A stretch of 13,904 nt of DNA, taken from JBGLNJ01 sp964353405 (GTDB taxonomy: Bacteria; Chloroflexota; Anaerolineae; Fen-1058). How positions within the stretch are numbered: the stretch's first letter is position 1; each line of letters starts with the position of its first letter. Shown here piece by piece: positions 7,283-13,402 of the stretch. The stretch spans positions 1-13,904 of the forward strand of contig CAYGWJ010000107.1 in NCBI GenBank assembly GCA_964353405.1, in the 5' to 3' direction. The notes beneath the pieces were generated by a model. The model searched no databases. It had not been told where the DNA came from and saw only the letters and a list, made by a program, of their open reading frames with translations. Position numbers and translations under genes: made by a program.

Positions 7283-8519
7283 GAGTGAAAACAAAGATAT
7301 GACGGCAAATGGCTGGCCGAAGGTTCGATTTGGCGATGTTCTGCAATCTGTTTCTCGACCTGTCGCAGTCGAGCCGGATGCAATGTACCGCATCCTGGGG
7401 ATGCGATGGTATGCACAAGGGCTTTTTCTCAAAGAAGAGAAGCCAGGCAGTGAAATTCGAGCCAGCGAGTTATACCGTGCCGAGTTGGGCGATTTCGTGT
7501 ACAACCGGCTGTTCGCATGGAAAGGTTCATTTGGAATTGTTGAGACTGATACGGCAGGTGGATGTGTCTCTGGCGAGTTCCCATGTTTTCAGGTTAACAC
7601 AGAACGCGCCGATGCCAAGTTTCTGCACTTGTACCTTTCACAAGAACGTATCTGGCAAGAGATAGAGCGCATCAGTTCAGGTCAAACGAACATCAGCCGC
7701 CTTCGACTCAAAGTGCCGATTTTCTTGGCAATGGAAATTCCCCTCCCGCCGCTTGACGAACAGCGCCGCATCGTCGCACGGATTGAGGAACTGGCCGCCA
7801 AGATCGAGGAGGCGCGCGGGCTACGTCAGAATGCGGTGGAAGAAACGAAGATAGTAGTGAGCGCCGAAACAAATTGTCTCTTCACACTGCTGAGTGATGT
7901 TGAAACGGTCACGTTGGGTCAGCTTGGTATTGATGGATCCAATCCCATTCAAACCGGCCCATTCGGTGCACAACTCCATACTTCTGATTTTGTGTCTGAA
8001 GGTGTGCCTGTACTCAATGTTGGCAATGTGCGGCCCGAAGGGCTGCATCTCGCAAGACTTGATCACGTGCTACCTGAAAAAGCAGCGAGCTTGGCACGAT
8101 ACACTCTTGCTGAAGATGACTTGCTCTTTGCGCGCACTGGAGCGACGCTTGGCAAAGTCTGCTTGATGCCGAAAGGGTGCGATGGCTGGCTGATGACAGG
8201 CCACCTATTCAGAGTAAGACTTGATCAATCAAGGTGCGATCCTCGATTCGCTTTTGCTGCTTTGAACGGAGCGCAGTCGGTGCGCACGCAAGTATTTGAT
8301 CAAGTGCGTGGCGCAACCAGACCCGGTTTCAATACCACCCTGCTTTCAAGGGTTCGTTTGCCTTTACCGCCATTGGAAGAGCAGCGCCGCATCGTCGCGT
8401 ACCTGGACAACCTGCAAGCCAAGGTGGACGCGGTCAAGCGGCTGCAGGCGGAAACGTCGGCGGAGTTGGAGGCGCTGTTGCCGTCGGTGCTGGATCGGGC
8501 GTTCAAGGGGGAGTTGTAG
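7266..8519 (+). CDS. hsdS: Type I restriction-modification specificity subunit S (HsdS)
   Basis: HsdS recognises the two halves of a bipartite DNA target and bridges two HsdM subunits. The 417-residue protein has the classic duplicated plan: target recognition domain 1 (about 15-158), conserved helix PLPPLDEQRRIVARIEEL (159-176), target recognition domain 2 (about 205-364), then the repeated PLPPLEEQRRIVAYLDNL (366-383) and a C-terminal helix ending RAFKGEL. The two conserved blocks are near-copies, so the spacer half-sites are held symmetrically. ATG 7266 has no clear Shine-Dalgarno sequence; ATG 7299 is a possible alternative, and a leaderless message is possible. The recognition domains look more A/T-rich than hsdM and hsdR, as expected where specificity modules are exchanged between strains. 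It is separated from hsdM by the antisense PIN pair, unlike the usual contiguous hsdMS. The recognised sequence cannot be predicted. Confidence 0.93.
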   Translation: MTNLSKSENKDMTANGWPKVRFGDVLQSVSRPVAVEPDAMYRILGMRWYAQGLFLKEEKPGSEIRASELYRAELGDFVYNRLFAWKGSFGIVETDTAGGCVSGEFPCFQVNTERADAKFLHLYLSQERIWQEIERISSGQTNISRLRLKVPIFLAMEIPLPPLDEQRRIVARIEELAAKIEEARGLRQNAVEETKIVVSAETNCLFTLLSDVETVTLGQLGIDGSNPIQTGPFGAQLHTSDFVSEGVPVLNVGNVRPEGLHLARLDHVLPEKAASLARYTLAEDDLLFARTGATLGKVCLMPKGCDGWLMTGHLFRVRLDQSRCDPRFAFAALNGAQSVRTQVFDQVRGATRPGFNTTLLSRVRLPLPPLEEQRRIVAYLDNLQAKVDAVKRLQAETSAELEALLPSVLDRAFKGEL

Positions 8520-8520
8520 G

Positions 8521-8557
8521 CCCTCATCTCTGACCCTTCTCCCACAGGGGAAGGGAG
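8521..8557. repeat. Dispersed C/G-rich hairpin repeat, copy between hsdS and the SEFIR gene
   Basis: It begins 2 nt after the hsdS stop. CCCTTC (8534-8539) and CCC (8541-8543) pair with GGG GAAGGG (8547-8555) with one bulged T and an ACA loop. It is nearly identical along its length to the copy at 1831-1870, including the flanks CCCTCATC and GGGAGTG. Confidence 0.75.
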
Positions 8558-8603
8558 TGCAAACTTTAGACATTCGTCAAAACCTTGGATCGGGAAAGGA
8601 GAA

Positions 8604-9866
8604 ATGAACGTGGTGCCCTCTAAAGTCCCTACAGCATTTGTGTCTTACTCGTGGGACAGTGATCAGCATTGTGACTGGGTTCGGGCGCTTGCCACTAGGC
8701 TGCGGGGCGACGGGGTTGACGTGAAGCTGGATCAGTGGAGCGTCGTACCGGGTGACAATTTGCCTGAGTTCATGGAGAGGGCAGTCAGAGAGAATGACTT
8801 TGTGCTGATTGTTTGCACACCACGCTACAAGGTAAAATCCGATAGACGAGTGGGGGGAACGGGTTACGAGGGCGATATCATGACTGCCGAGGTCTTTACC
8901 ACTGGCAACCAACGTAAGTTCATTCCGATCTTGCGAGAGGGGGAATGGAAAGAAGCCGCTCCGTCGTGGCTGTCGGGCAAGTTCTATGTTGATCTGCATG
9001 GAGCCAAGTACGCAGAGGCAAACTATCGGCAGTTGCTCGAAACTCTCCATGGCGTGACGCCGCAACCGCCACCGCTTGGCGCTCCACCTGCTTCCAGGGA
9101 ACCGGCTGTGACACCACCGTCACCAGAGCAATTACTTGGGCTGGAAAACAAGGTTGAAAGCCTGCTCAAAGAGTTACCTCATATCAGGGACCTTCATTTG
9201 GACCACGCTGAGAACAAAGAGTGGCGCACAAACGCTGAACGGTATTTCCGACAATTTGACCAACTTCTACCAGGTGACGATTTCTCCAAAAAATATGCCT
9301 TCATAGCATGGCATTGGCCTGACAAAGCAGCAGATGATTCCGAGGAGCAGCGAGCGATATACGTGCGAGCTTGTAATAACACAGCAGGACTCTTGAAATC
9401 GGCACTTCAAGCACTGCGAGAGAAGCGGGAGGAGGCACAAAGGGATATTCTGGCTCCGAGTATGCTGCCGTCATCAATTGGAGCATCTGCCAGCGGCAGT
9501 CAGGTCAATCAACAGGCGACGGGGAGCGGCATTGCGCAAGTCGTAGGTGCCGGCGCAGCGACGGTGAATGCTCCGCATGTTCTCCACCAGCTGACGAACA
9601 TGTCGACGCCGCATTCTACACGCAAACTGACTCAGGAGAGCCGAATCAAATTACGCAAGAATCTTGTTGACCACTTCACCAGGAGCCAATTGCGTGATGT
9701 GTGTTTCGATATGAATGTGGATTATGGAAGTCTGTCTGGCAGAACCAAGCCAGACGATGTGAGAGGGTTGATTGCGCATTGTGAGCGCACCGGACGCTTG
9801 GATGGGCTGATTGCCATATGCAGTGAGCGACGCCCGGATGCCTCTTGGGAAGTCGAATACGAATGA
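8604..9866 (+). CDS. SEFIR/TIR-like effector with amyloid-like motif and C-terminal effector-associated domain
   Basis: The 420-residue protein is modular. Residues 8-150 form a SEFIR/TIR-family domain: AFVSYSWDSDQHCDWV, then GDGVDVKLDQW, DFVLIVCTPRYK, GGTGYEGDIMTAE and KFIPILREGEW. This fold signals or cleaves NAD+-like substrates in immunity; enzymatic activity here is not shown. A Pro-rich linker (152-173) leads to a helical region (about 178-280) that I do not recognise. Residues 305-322 (ATGSGIAQVVGAGAATVN) nearly repeat in the NB-ARC protein next door and resemble RHIM-like amyloid signalling motifs. Residues 340-415 form a helical, death-like effector-associated domain with LRDVCFDMNVDYGSL. 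AAGGAG (8596-8601) is only 2 nt from ATG 8604, so the in-frame GTG 8610 or 8613 may be the real start. It is more A/T-rich than hsdR. It would act in the cytoplasm, triggered by the downstream ATPase. Confidence 0.87.
   Translation: MNVVPSKVPTAFVSYSWDSDQHCDWVRALATRLRGDGVDVKLDQWSVVPGDNLPEFMERAVRENDFVLIVCTPRYKVKSDRRVGGTGYEGDIMTAEVFTTGNQRKFIPILREGEWKEAAPSWLSGKFYVDLHGAKYAEANYRQLLETLHGVTPQPPPLGAPPASREPAVTPPSPEQLLGLENKVESLLKELPHIRDLHLDHAENKEWRTNAERYFRQFDQLLPGDDFSKKYAFIAWHWPDKAADDSEEQRAIYVRACNNTAGLLKSALQALREKREEAQRDILAPSMLPSSIGASASGSQVNQQATGSGIAQVVGAGAATVNAPHVLHQLTNMSTPHSTRKLTQESRIKLRKNLVDHFTRSQLRDVCFDMNVDYGSLSGRTKPDDVRGLIAHCERTGRLDGLIAICSERRPDASWEVEYE
9516..9569 (+). other. RHIM/BASS-like signalling motif, effector copy
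   Basis: This segment encodes residues 305-322 of the SEFIR protein (ATGSGIAQVVGAGAATVN), in a low-complexity linker just ahead of the C-terminal helical domain. It aligns without gaps to residues 13-30 of the NB-ARC protein, 15 of 18 identical. The core xAQVVGxG recalls the Q-[VI]-x-G core of RHIM and of bacterial amyloid signalling sequences. Functional amyloid formation is an inference. Confidence 0.6.
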
Positions 9867-9878
9867 CCTTGTCTTCGA

Positions 9879-9900
9879 CCCTTCCACTTTGGGGGAAGGG
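9879..9900. repeat. Dispersed hairpin repeat, copy between the SEFIR and NB-ARC genes
   Basis: CCCTTCC (9879-9885) pairs with GGAAGGG (9894-9900) around an 8-nt loop. It begins 12 nt after the SEFIR stop and ends about 5 nt before the GAGGA ribosome-binding site of the next gene. It is a shorter, divergent member of the family seen at 1831 and 8521, sharing CGACCCTTC and GAAGGGAG. Confidence 0.6.
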
Positions 9901-9915
9901 AGATTGAGGAACAAG

Positions 9916-12168
9916 ATGGCTGATGTCGTATTGCCTCCTTCATCACAAACAGCCACGGGCAGTGGCATTGCCCAGGTCATCGGGAGTGGCACGGCGACGG
10001 TCAATGTCTATGCCGCCCCTGACATCCAGCCACAGGCTCTGCACCAGATTCCACCTCCGCCGCGCGATTTCACGGGGCGCGAGGAGGAGTTGCGCGAGCT
10101 AGAGGCGGCGCTGGGAATCAGCGGTGCGACCATCTCGGGGCTGCATGGGATGGGCGGGATCGGCAAGACGGCGCTGGCTCTGGTACTGGCAAGGCAACTG
10201 ACGCCGCGTTACCCGGATGCGCAGTTTTACCTGAACCTGCAGGGCACGAGCCCGACGCCGGTCAAGGCGGCGGAGGCGATGGTGCACGTGATCCGCGCGT
10301 ATCATCCGACGGCCAAGCTGCCAGAGAACGAGGGTGAGTTGCACGGGCTGTATTGCTCCGTGCTGAACGACAAGCGCGCGTTGTTGCTCATGGACAACGC
10401 GGCTGACCGGGCGCAGGTGGAGCCGCTGATCCCGCCGGAGACGTGCATGTTGCTGGTGACGTCGCGGCAGCATTTTGTGTTGCCAGGGCTGCACGCCAAG
10501 AACCTGGACGTGATGCCGGCGGAAGATGCGCACACACTGTTGCTCAGGATCGCGGCACGGATTGACGGGCACGCGGCAGAGATGGCACGACTGTGCGGGT
10601 ATTTGCCACTGGCGCTGCGTGTTGCGGCGAGCGCACTGGCGGAACGAGCCGACATTGCGCCGGGCGACTATGTCCGTCGCCTGGGCGACATGACGCAGCG
10701 ACTCAGGTTGACAGGGGTGGAGGCGTCGCTGGCGGCGAGCTATGAGTTGTTGCCGGATGAGTTGAGGGCGCGGTGGCGCAGGTTGGCGGTGTTTGTGGGC
10801 GGGTTCGACCGGATGGCGGCGGCGCCGGTGTGGGCAGTGGAAGGCGAGGCGGCGGCAGAGGCGTTGAGCGAGTTGGTGCGCTATAGCCTGGTGGAGTGGG
10901 ATGAAACGACGGGGCGGTATAGGTTGCACGACCTGGTGCGGTTGTTTGCGGGGGCGAGGCTGGGCGAGGAGGAACGGGCCGAGGCTCAAGGGCGACATGC
11001 GGCGTATTACAAGCAAGTGCTATCGGAAGCAAACTCGCTGTACCTGGAAGGTGGATACAAGCTCATGCGAGGGTTGGGGCTGTTTGACCTGGAGTGGCCC
11101 AACATTCGAGCGGGGCAGGCGTGGGCAAAAAGCCACATCGGCGCCAGTGGAGCAGTTGCAGCGGTGTGCAGCGAATATGCATGGAAGGGAGACATTCTCG
11201 GTTTGCGTCTGCATCCACGCGAATACATCCTTTGGCTGGACTCGGCGCTGACTGCCGCTCGCCAGATCAAGGACCGTCAAGCTGAGGGGGCACACCTAAC
11301 CCACCTGGGCATTGCCTACGCAGACCTGGGGGACGCGCTCCGCGCCAGCGAGTTCTTTGAGCAGGCGCTGGTGATTGACCGCGAGATCGGCAACCGGCAC
11401 GGGGAAGGCCACAACCTGGGCAACCTGGGGCTGGCCTACGCGGCCCTGGAGGATGTGCGCCGCGCGATCGAGTTGTATGAGCAACAGTTGGTGATTGTCC
11501 GCGAGATCGGTGACCGGCGTGGGGAAGCGTACGCGCTGGGCAACCTGGGCAATGCCTACACGGCCCTGGGTGATGCCGAAAAAGCTATCCAGTACCACGA
11601 GCAAGCATTGTTCATTGCACGCGAAACCGGTGATCGTTGGTGGGAGGGTGGCACACTGGTCAACCTGGGGCAGGCCTACGCGGACCTGGGAGAGGTGCGC
11701 CGCGCCATCGAGTTCTTTGAGCAGGCGCTGGTGATTGAACGCGAGATCGGCTACCGGCGCTGGGAAGGCAACGCGCTGGGCAAGCTGGGCATTGCCTATG
11801 CGGAACTGGGGGACGCGCTCCGCGCCAGCGAGTTCTTTGAGCAGGCGCTGGTCATTGACCGCGAGATTGGCGACCGGCGCGGGGAGGGGATTGAGCTGAA
11901 CAACCTAGGCAATGCCTACGCGGACCTGGGAGAGACGCTCCGCGCCATCGAGTTGTATGAACAGGCGCTGATCATTCGCCGCGAGATCGGCGACCGGCGC
12001 GGGGAAGGGACCGCGCTGGGCAACATGAGCCTGGCGCAGGATAAGTTGGGCGACCGGACACAGGCCATTGCCAGTGCTCAGGCCGCTCTGGAGATTTTTG
12101 AACAGATCGAAGACACTCGGGCTGATGCGGTGCGGAAGCGGTTGGAGGAGTGGGGAGTGGGAAAGTGA
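9916..12168 (+). CDS. NB-ARC (STAND) ATPase with C-terminal tetratricopeptide repeats, NLR-like sensor
   Basis: The 750-residue protein is built like plant and animal NLR immune sensors. Residues 13-30 (ATGSGIAQVIGSGTATVN) are the signalling motif shared with the upstream effector. The NB-ARC core follows: RDFTGREEEL (50-59), Walker A GMGGIGKTALA (78-88), Walker B RALLLMDN (154-161), MLLVTSR (178-184), a GLPL-like CGYLPLAL (227-234), a winged-helix part and an MHD-like LHD (337-339). Residues 456-735 are seven 40-residue TPRs, likely the ligand-sensing part. In this family ligand binding exchanges ADP for ATP and drives oligomerisation, bringing N-terminal signalling segments together. ATG 9916 is chosen because GAGGA (9906-9910) is 5 nt upstream and the protein starts just before the shared motif; the frame is open back to 9811, inside the effector gene. 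It has no N-terminal enzymatic domain, so the separate SEFIR protein is the likely output. Confidence 0.9.
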   Translation: MADVVLPPSSQTATGSGIAQVIGSGTATVNVYAAPDIQPQALHQIPPPPRDFTGREEELRELEAALGISGATISGLHGMGGIGKTALALVLARQLTPRYPDAQFYLNLQGTSPTPVKAAEAMVHVIRAYHPTAKLPENEGELHGLYCSVLNDKRALLLMDNAADRAQVEPLIPPETCMLLVTSRQHFVLPGLHAKNLDVMPAEDAHTLLLRIAARIDGHAAEMARLCGYLPLALRVAASALAERADIAPGDYVRRLGDMTQRLRLTGVEASLAASYELLPDELRARWRRLAVFVGGFDRMAAAPVWAVEGEAAAEALSELVRYSLVEWDETTGRYRLHDLVRLFAGARLGEEERAEAQGRHAAYYKQVLSEANSLYLEGGYKLMRGLGLFDLEWPNIRAGQAWAKSHIGASGAVAAVCSEYAWKGDILGLRLHPREYILWLDSALTAARQIKDRQAEGAHLTHLGIAYADLGDALRASEFFEQALVIDREIGNRHGEGHNLGNLGLAYAALEDVRRAIELYEQQLVIVREIGDRRGEAYALGNLGNAYTALGDAEKAIQYHEQALFIARETGDRWWEGGTLVNLGQAYADLGEVRRAIEFFEQALVIEREIGYRRWEGNALGKLGIAYAELGDALRASEFFEQALVIDREIGDRRGEGIELNNLGNAYADLGETLRAIELYEQALIIRREIGDRRGEGTALGNMSLAQDKLGDRTQAIASAQAALEIFEQIEDTRADAVRKRLEEWGVGK
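9952..10005 (+). other. RHIM/BASS-like signalling motif, NLR copy
   Basis: This encodes residues 13-30 of the NB-ARC protein (ATGSGIAQVIGSGTATVN). Compared with the effector copy codon by codon, 3 of 18 residues differ while about 7 further codons differ only silently. The similarity is therefore kept at the protein level and is not a recent DNA duplication. An extreme N-terminal position, exposed on oligomerisation, is typical of NLR-side amyloid signalling motifs. Confidence 0.6.
11281..12120 (+). repeat. Seven 120-bp repeats encoding TPRs in the NB-ARC gene
   Basis: Seven gap-free 40-codon units carry the pattern LGNLGxAYAxLGD..RAIEFFEQALVIxREIGDRR. Repeats 1 and 5 are almost identical at DNA level over about 70 bp (GACGCGCTCCGCGCCAGCGA in both), and repeats 2 and 6 share AIELYEQ. 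This suggests a four-repeat block was duplicated or gene conversion has occurred. Repeat 7 has drifted most and acts as the cap. Confidence 0.85.
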
Positions 12169-12191
12169 TCAGTGATCGGTGGTCAGTGATG
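12165..12191. repeat. Short degenerate repeat after the NB-ARC gene
   Basis: Three near-copies of AGTGATC/AGTGATG follow one another across the stop codon of the NB-ARC gene. Short runs of the CACTGATCA type are frequent intergenic microrepeats in some bacterial groups. No function is evident. Confidence 0.45.
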
Positions 12192-12336
12192 GATGGTTGG
12201 TTGTGTGCGGTGCAGAGTGTTGCCCACAAACCCACAGGGCGCGAAATTGCGCGGGCGAGCGGGAGCCAGTCCCGCGCCGCGCTGGGCCAGTCGCCCAACA
12301 TCCCGGCGAGCGGCAGATCGTCCAAAAGCTGTCTTG

Positions 12337-12393
12337 GAGCCTCAATTTGAGCCTCATCAATTAGAGTCTCATCAATTTGAGGCCTATCCATTG
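12337..12393. repeat. 15-bp tandem repeat
   Basis: One 12-bp and three 15-bp units run GAGCCTCAATTT, GAGCCTCATCAATTA, GAGTCTCATCAATTT, GAGGCCTATCCATTG. In the minus-strand frame of the disrupted gene they encode five-residue steps IDETL-IDEAQ-IEAPR. The region is A/T-richer than its surroundings. Confidence 0.6.
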
Positions 12394-12425
12394 CAGCGAT
12401 CTGCGAGTTTTTCAAGAAGTGGGCT

Positions 12426-12460
12426 GCGTGCAGCGCTGCGGGGCTGCAGCGCTGCAACGC
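12426..12460. repeat. Inverted repeat with two GCAGCGCTGC palindromes
   Basis: GCAGCGCTGC, itself a perfect 10-bp palindrome, occurs at 12430-12439 and 12446-12455, 16 bp apart. With flanking GCGT (12426-12429) and ACGC (12457-12460) the pair can also fold into one 14-bp stem with a bulged A and a 6-nt loop GGGGCT. It could be a protein-binding site or simple recombination debris. Confidence 0.55.
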
Positions 12461-12655
12461 ATCCGCCGCGGGTGCTGCGAGGGCGGACTCTGGCAACAGC
12501 CCCATTTTACGCAGGTGGCGCAAGGCCGCCACGACCCGTTTCTGCGCCACCTGCCGCCGCAAAGCGGCATAGGTCGCACGCGTGGTCGGCGACTGGTTCT
12601 GCTGCAGCAAATCGCGTGTCGCCTTTAGCTAGCGTGCCACGGCTTGGTTCAGCGT

Positions 12656-12739
12656 GACCTGCCCCATCGAATACTAGAGCGAAAAGACCTGCGTACCGTG
12701 TGCTTCGACCCCGGCGTGGATTACGACAATCTGCGATGA
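12656..12739 (+). pseudogene. Relic of an effector-associated (LRTVCFDxGVDY) domain
   Basis: The + strand frame reads RILERKDLRTVCFDPGVDYDNLR and then stops at TGA 12737-12739. The core LRTVCFDPGVDYDNL matches LRDVCFDMNVDYGSL of the SEFIR protein at 10 of 15 positions. No start codon, ribosome-binding site or remaining domain is present, and the frame is lost on both sides. This is best read as a leftover of a second gene that carried the same helical effector-associated domain, deleted from this island. Confidence 0.5.
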
Positions 12740-12837
12740 TACCATGGCGCGAGTCTGTAACATCCGGGAAGCAGGTCGCGCAGGTAACGCATCAACCTCA
12801 ATCCAAGCCAGGGAATGTCTGCGCCATGATGCCCCCA
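12740..12837. other. Intergenic stretch without recognisable gene
   Basis: Between the domain relic and the promoter at 12838 there is no start codon with a ribosome-binding site and no recognised protein. A + strand frame stays open from about 12773 to a TAG near 12910 without similarity to a family I know. It is probably decayed sequence continuous with the relics upstream. Confidence 0.4.
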
Positions 12838-12866
12838 TTGACACCCGCCGCCGCATCGCGTATACT
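12838..12866 (+). promoter_or_regulatory. Near-consensus sigma-70 promoter of the DUF2283/antitoxin/toxin operon
   Basis: The -35 is exactly TTGACA (12838-12843) and the -10 is TATACT (12861-12866, 5 of 6), spaced by exactly 17 nt. This is the best promoter in the window. Transcription would begin near 12873 and give a leader of about 95 nt before the DUF2283 start. Confidence 0.7.
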
Positions 12867-12966
12867 CAAGTGAGCCAAATGCTCAAAGTGAAAGACGCGC
12901 GTTGCCAGTAGAGCCAGACCATGACACAGTTGTCCGGTCCCTATTTGCGAAGCACGGCCGAAGTGG

Positions 12967-13203
12967 GTGGTGAAAATGGAAGCGCAATTGAGCCTGAAAT
13001 ATGACCGCGAGGCGGACATCCTTTATATTGACAAGCGACATCCCTACCCAGAACAAGAGACGGAAGAACTGGGTGATGACGTGATCGCCCGGTTGAACCC
13101 GCAGACCGGCGAAATTGAAACTCTCGAAGTGCTGTTCTTTTCGAGGTGGAATGTCGTAGAAAGAGGTAGAAATGGAATCGGCTGTCTTGACTACTCCATT
13201 TGA
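12967..13203 (+). CDS. DUF2283 family small protein
   Basis: This product of up to 78 residues has the DUF2283 pattern: LKYDREADILYID, then a loop with an acidic EELGDDVIARLNPQTGEIETLEVLFFS. These proteins are small beta-rich proteins of unknown biochemical role, very often encoded next to toxin-antitoxin genes. The first start is GTG 12967; ATG 12976 is a good alternative. After LFFSRW the tail (NVVERGRNGIGCLDYSI) does not look like the family and overlaps the next gene by 32 nt, so a small frameshift or deletion may have changed the C-terminus. It is the first gene behind the strong promoter at 12838. Confidence 0.75.
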   Translation: MVKMEAQLSLKYDREADILYIDKRHPYPEQETEELGDDVIARLNPQTGEIETLEVLFFSRWNVVERGRNGIGCLDYSI

Positions 13204-13402
13204 GCAAGCACTCGAAATGATCGAACAACTCTCGGTCGAGGATCAGGAGAACCTGATTGAGATTGTCCAACGACGGTTGCTCGAACAGCGCCGAGCAGAA
13301 ATCGCAAGCAACGCTCGTACCACGCTTCAGGCGTTCAGAGAGGGGCGCGCTCATTACGGAACAATACAGGATTTGGGACGCGATTTACTGGGTGAGCCAT
13401 GA
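13172..13402 (+). CDS. Antitoxin-like protein preceding the YafQ/RelE toxin
   Basis: This 76-residue, mostly helical protein contains FEQALEMIEQLSVEDQENLIEIVQRRL, then a charged stretch ending AHYGTIQDLGRDLLGEP. Proteins with this EQLS..Q..L.E.VQRRL pattern commonly precede RelE-type toxins in cyanobacteria and Chloroflexota, and position supports an antitoxin role. ATG 13172 has AAGAGG 5 nt upstream. Its end overlaps the toxin start by ATGA (13399-13402), indicating coupled translation. DNA binding or autoregulation is likely from the family context but not visible as a clear motif. Confidence 0.75.
   Translation: MESAVLTTPFEQALEMIEQLSVEDQENLIEIVQRRLLEQRRAEIASNARTTLQAFREGRAHYGTIQDLGRDLLGEP

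Larger units (their letters stand above)
12190..12667 (-). pseudogene. Disrupted gene of unknown function
   Basis: Reading on the minus strand from ATG 12667, the frame gives MGQVTLNQAVAR, an in-frame TAG (12631-12629), then LKATRDLLQQNQSPTTRATYAALRRQV and a long open frame with helix-rich sequence (KRVVAALRHLRKMGLLPES). The two parts join naturally across the stop, so this is most likely a gene broken by a nonsense mutation. The frame runs on into the antisense of the NB-ARC gene, and the plausible coding character fades near 12200, so the 3' end has probably been lost too. I do not recognise the family; an N-terminal helical DNA-binding segment is possible. A shorter functional product from TTG 12610 cannot be excluded. 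Confidence 0.4.

Noticed and set aside
9811..9915. NB-ARC protein starting at TTG 9811 inside the SEFIR gene
   Set aside because: No ribosome-binding site there; ATG 9916 has GAGGA at proper spacing and leads directly into the shared motif.
10099..11016. Open frame of 305 codons on the minus strand opposite the NB-ARC core
   Set aside because: Arg/Gln/His-rich translation without domains, mirrored on intact NB-ARC motifs; a composition artefact.
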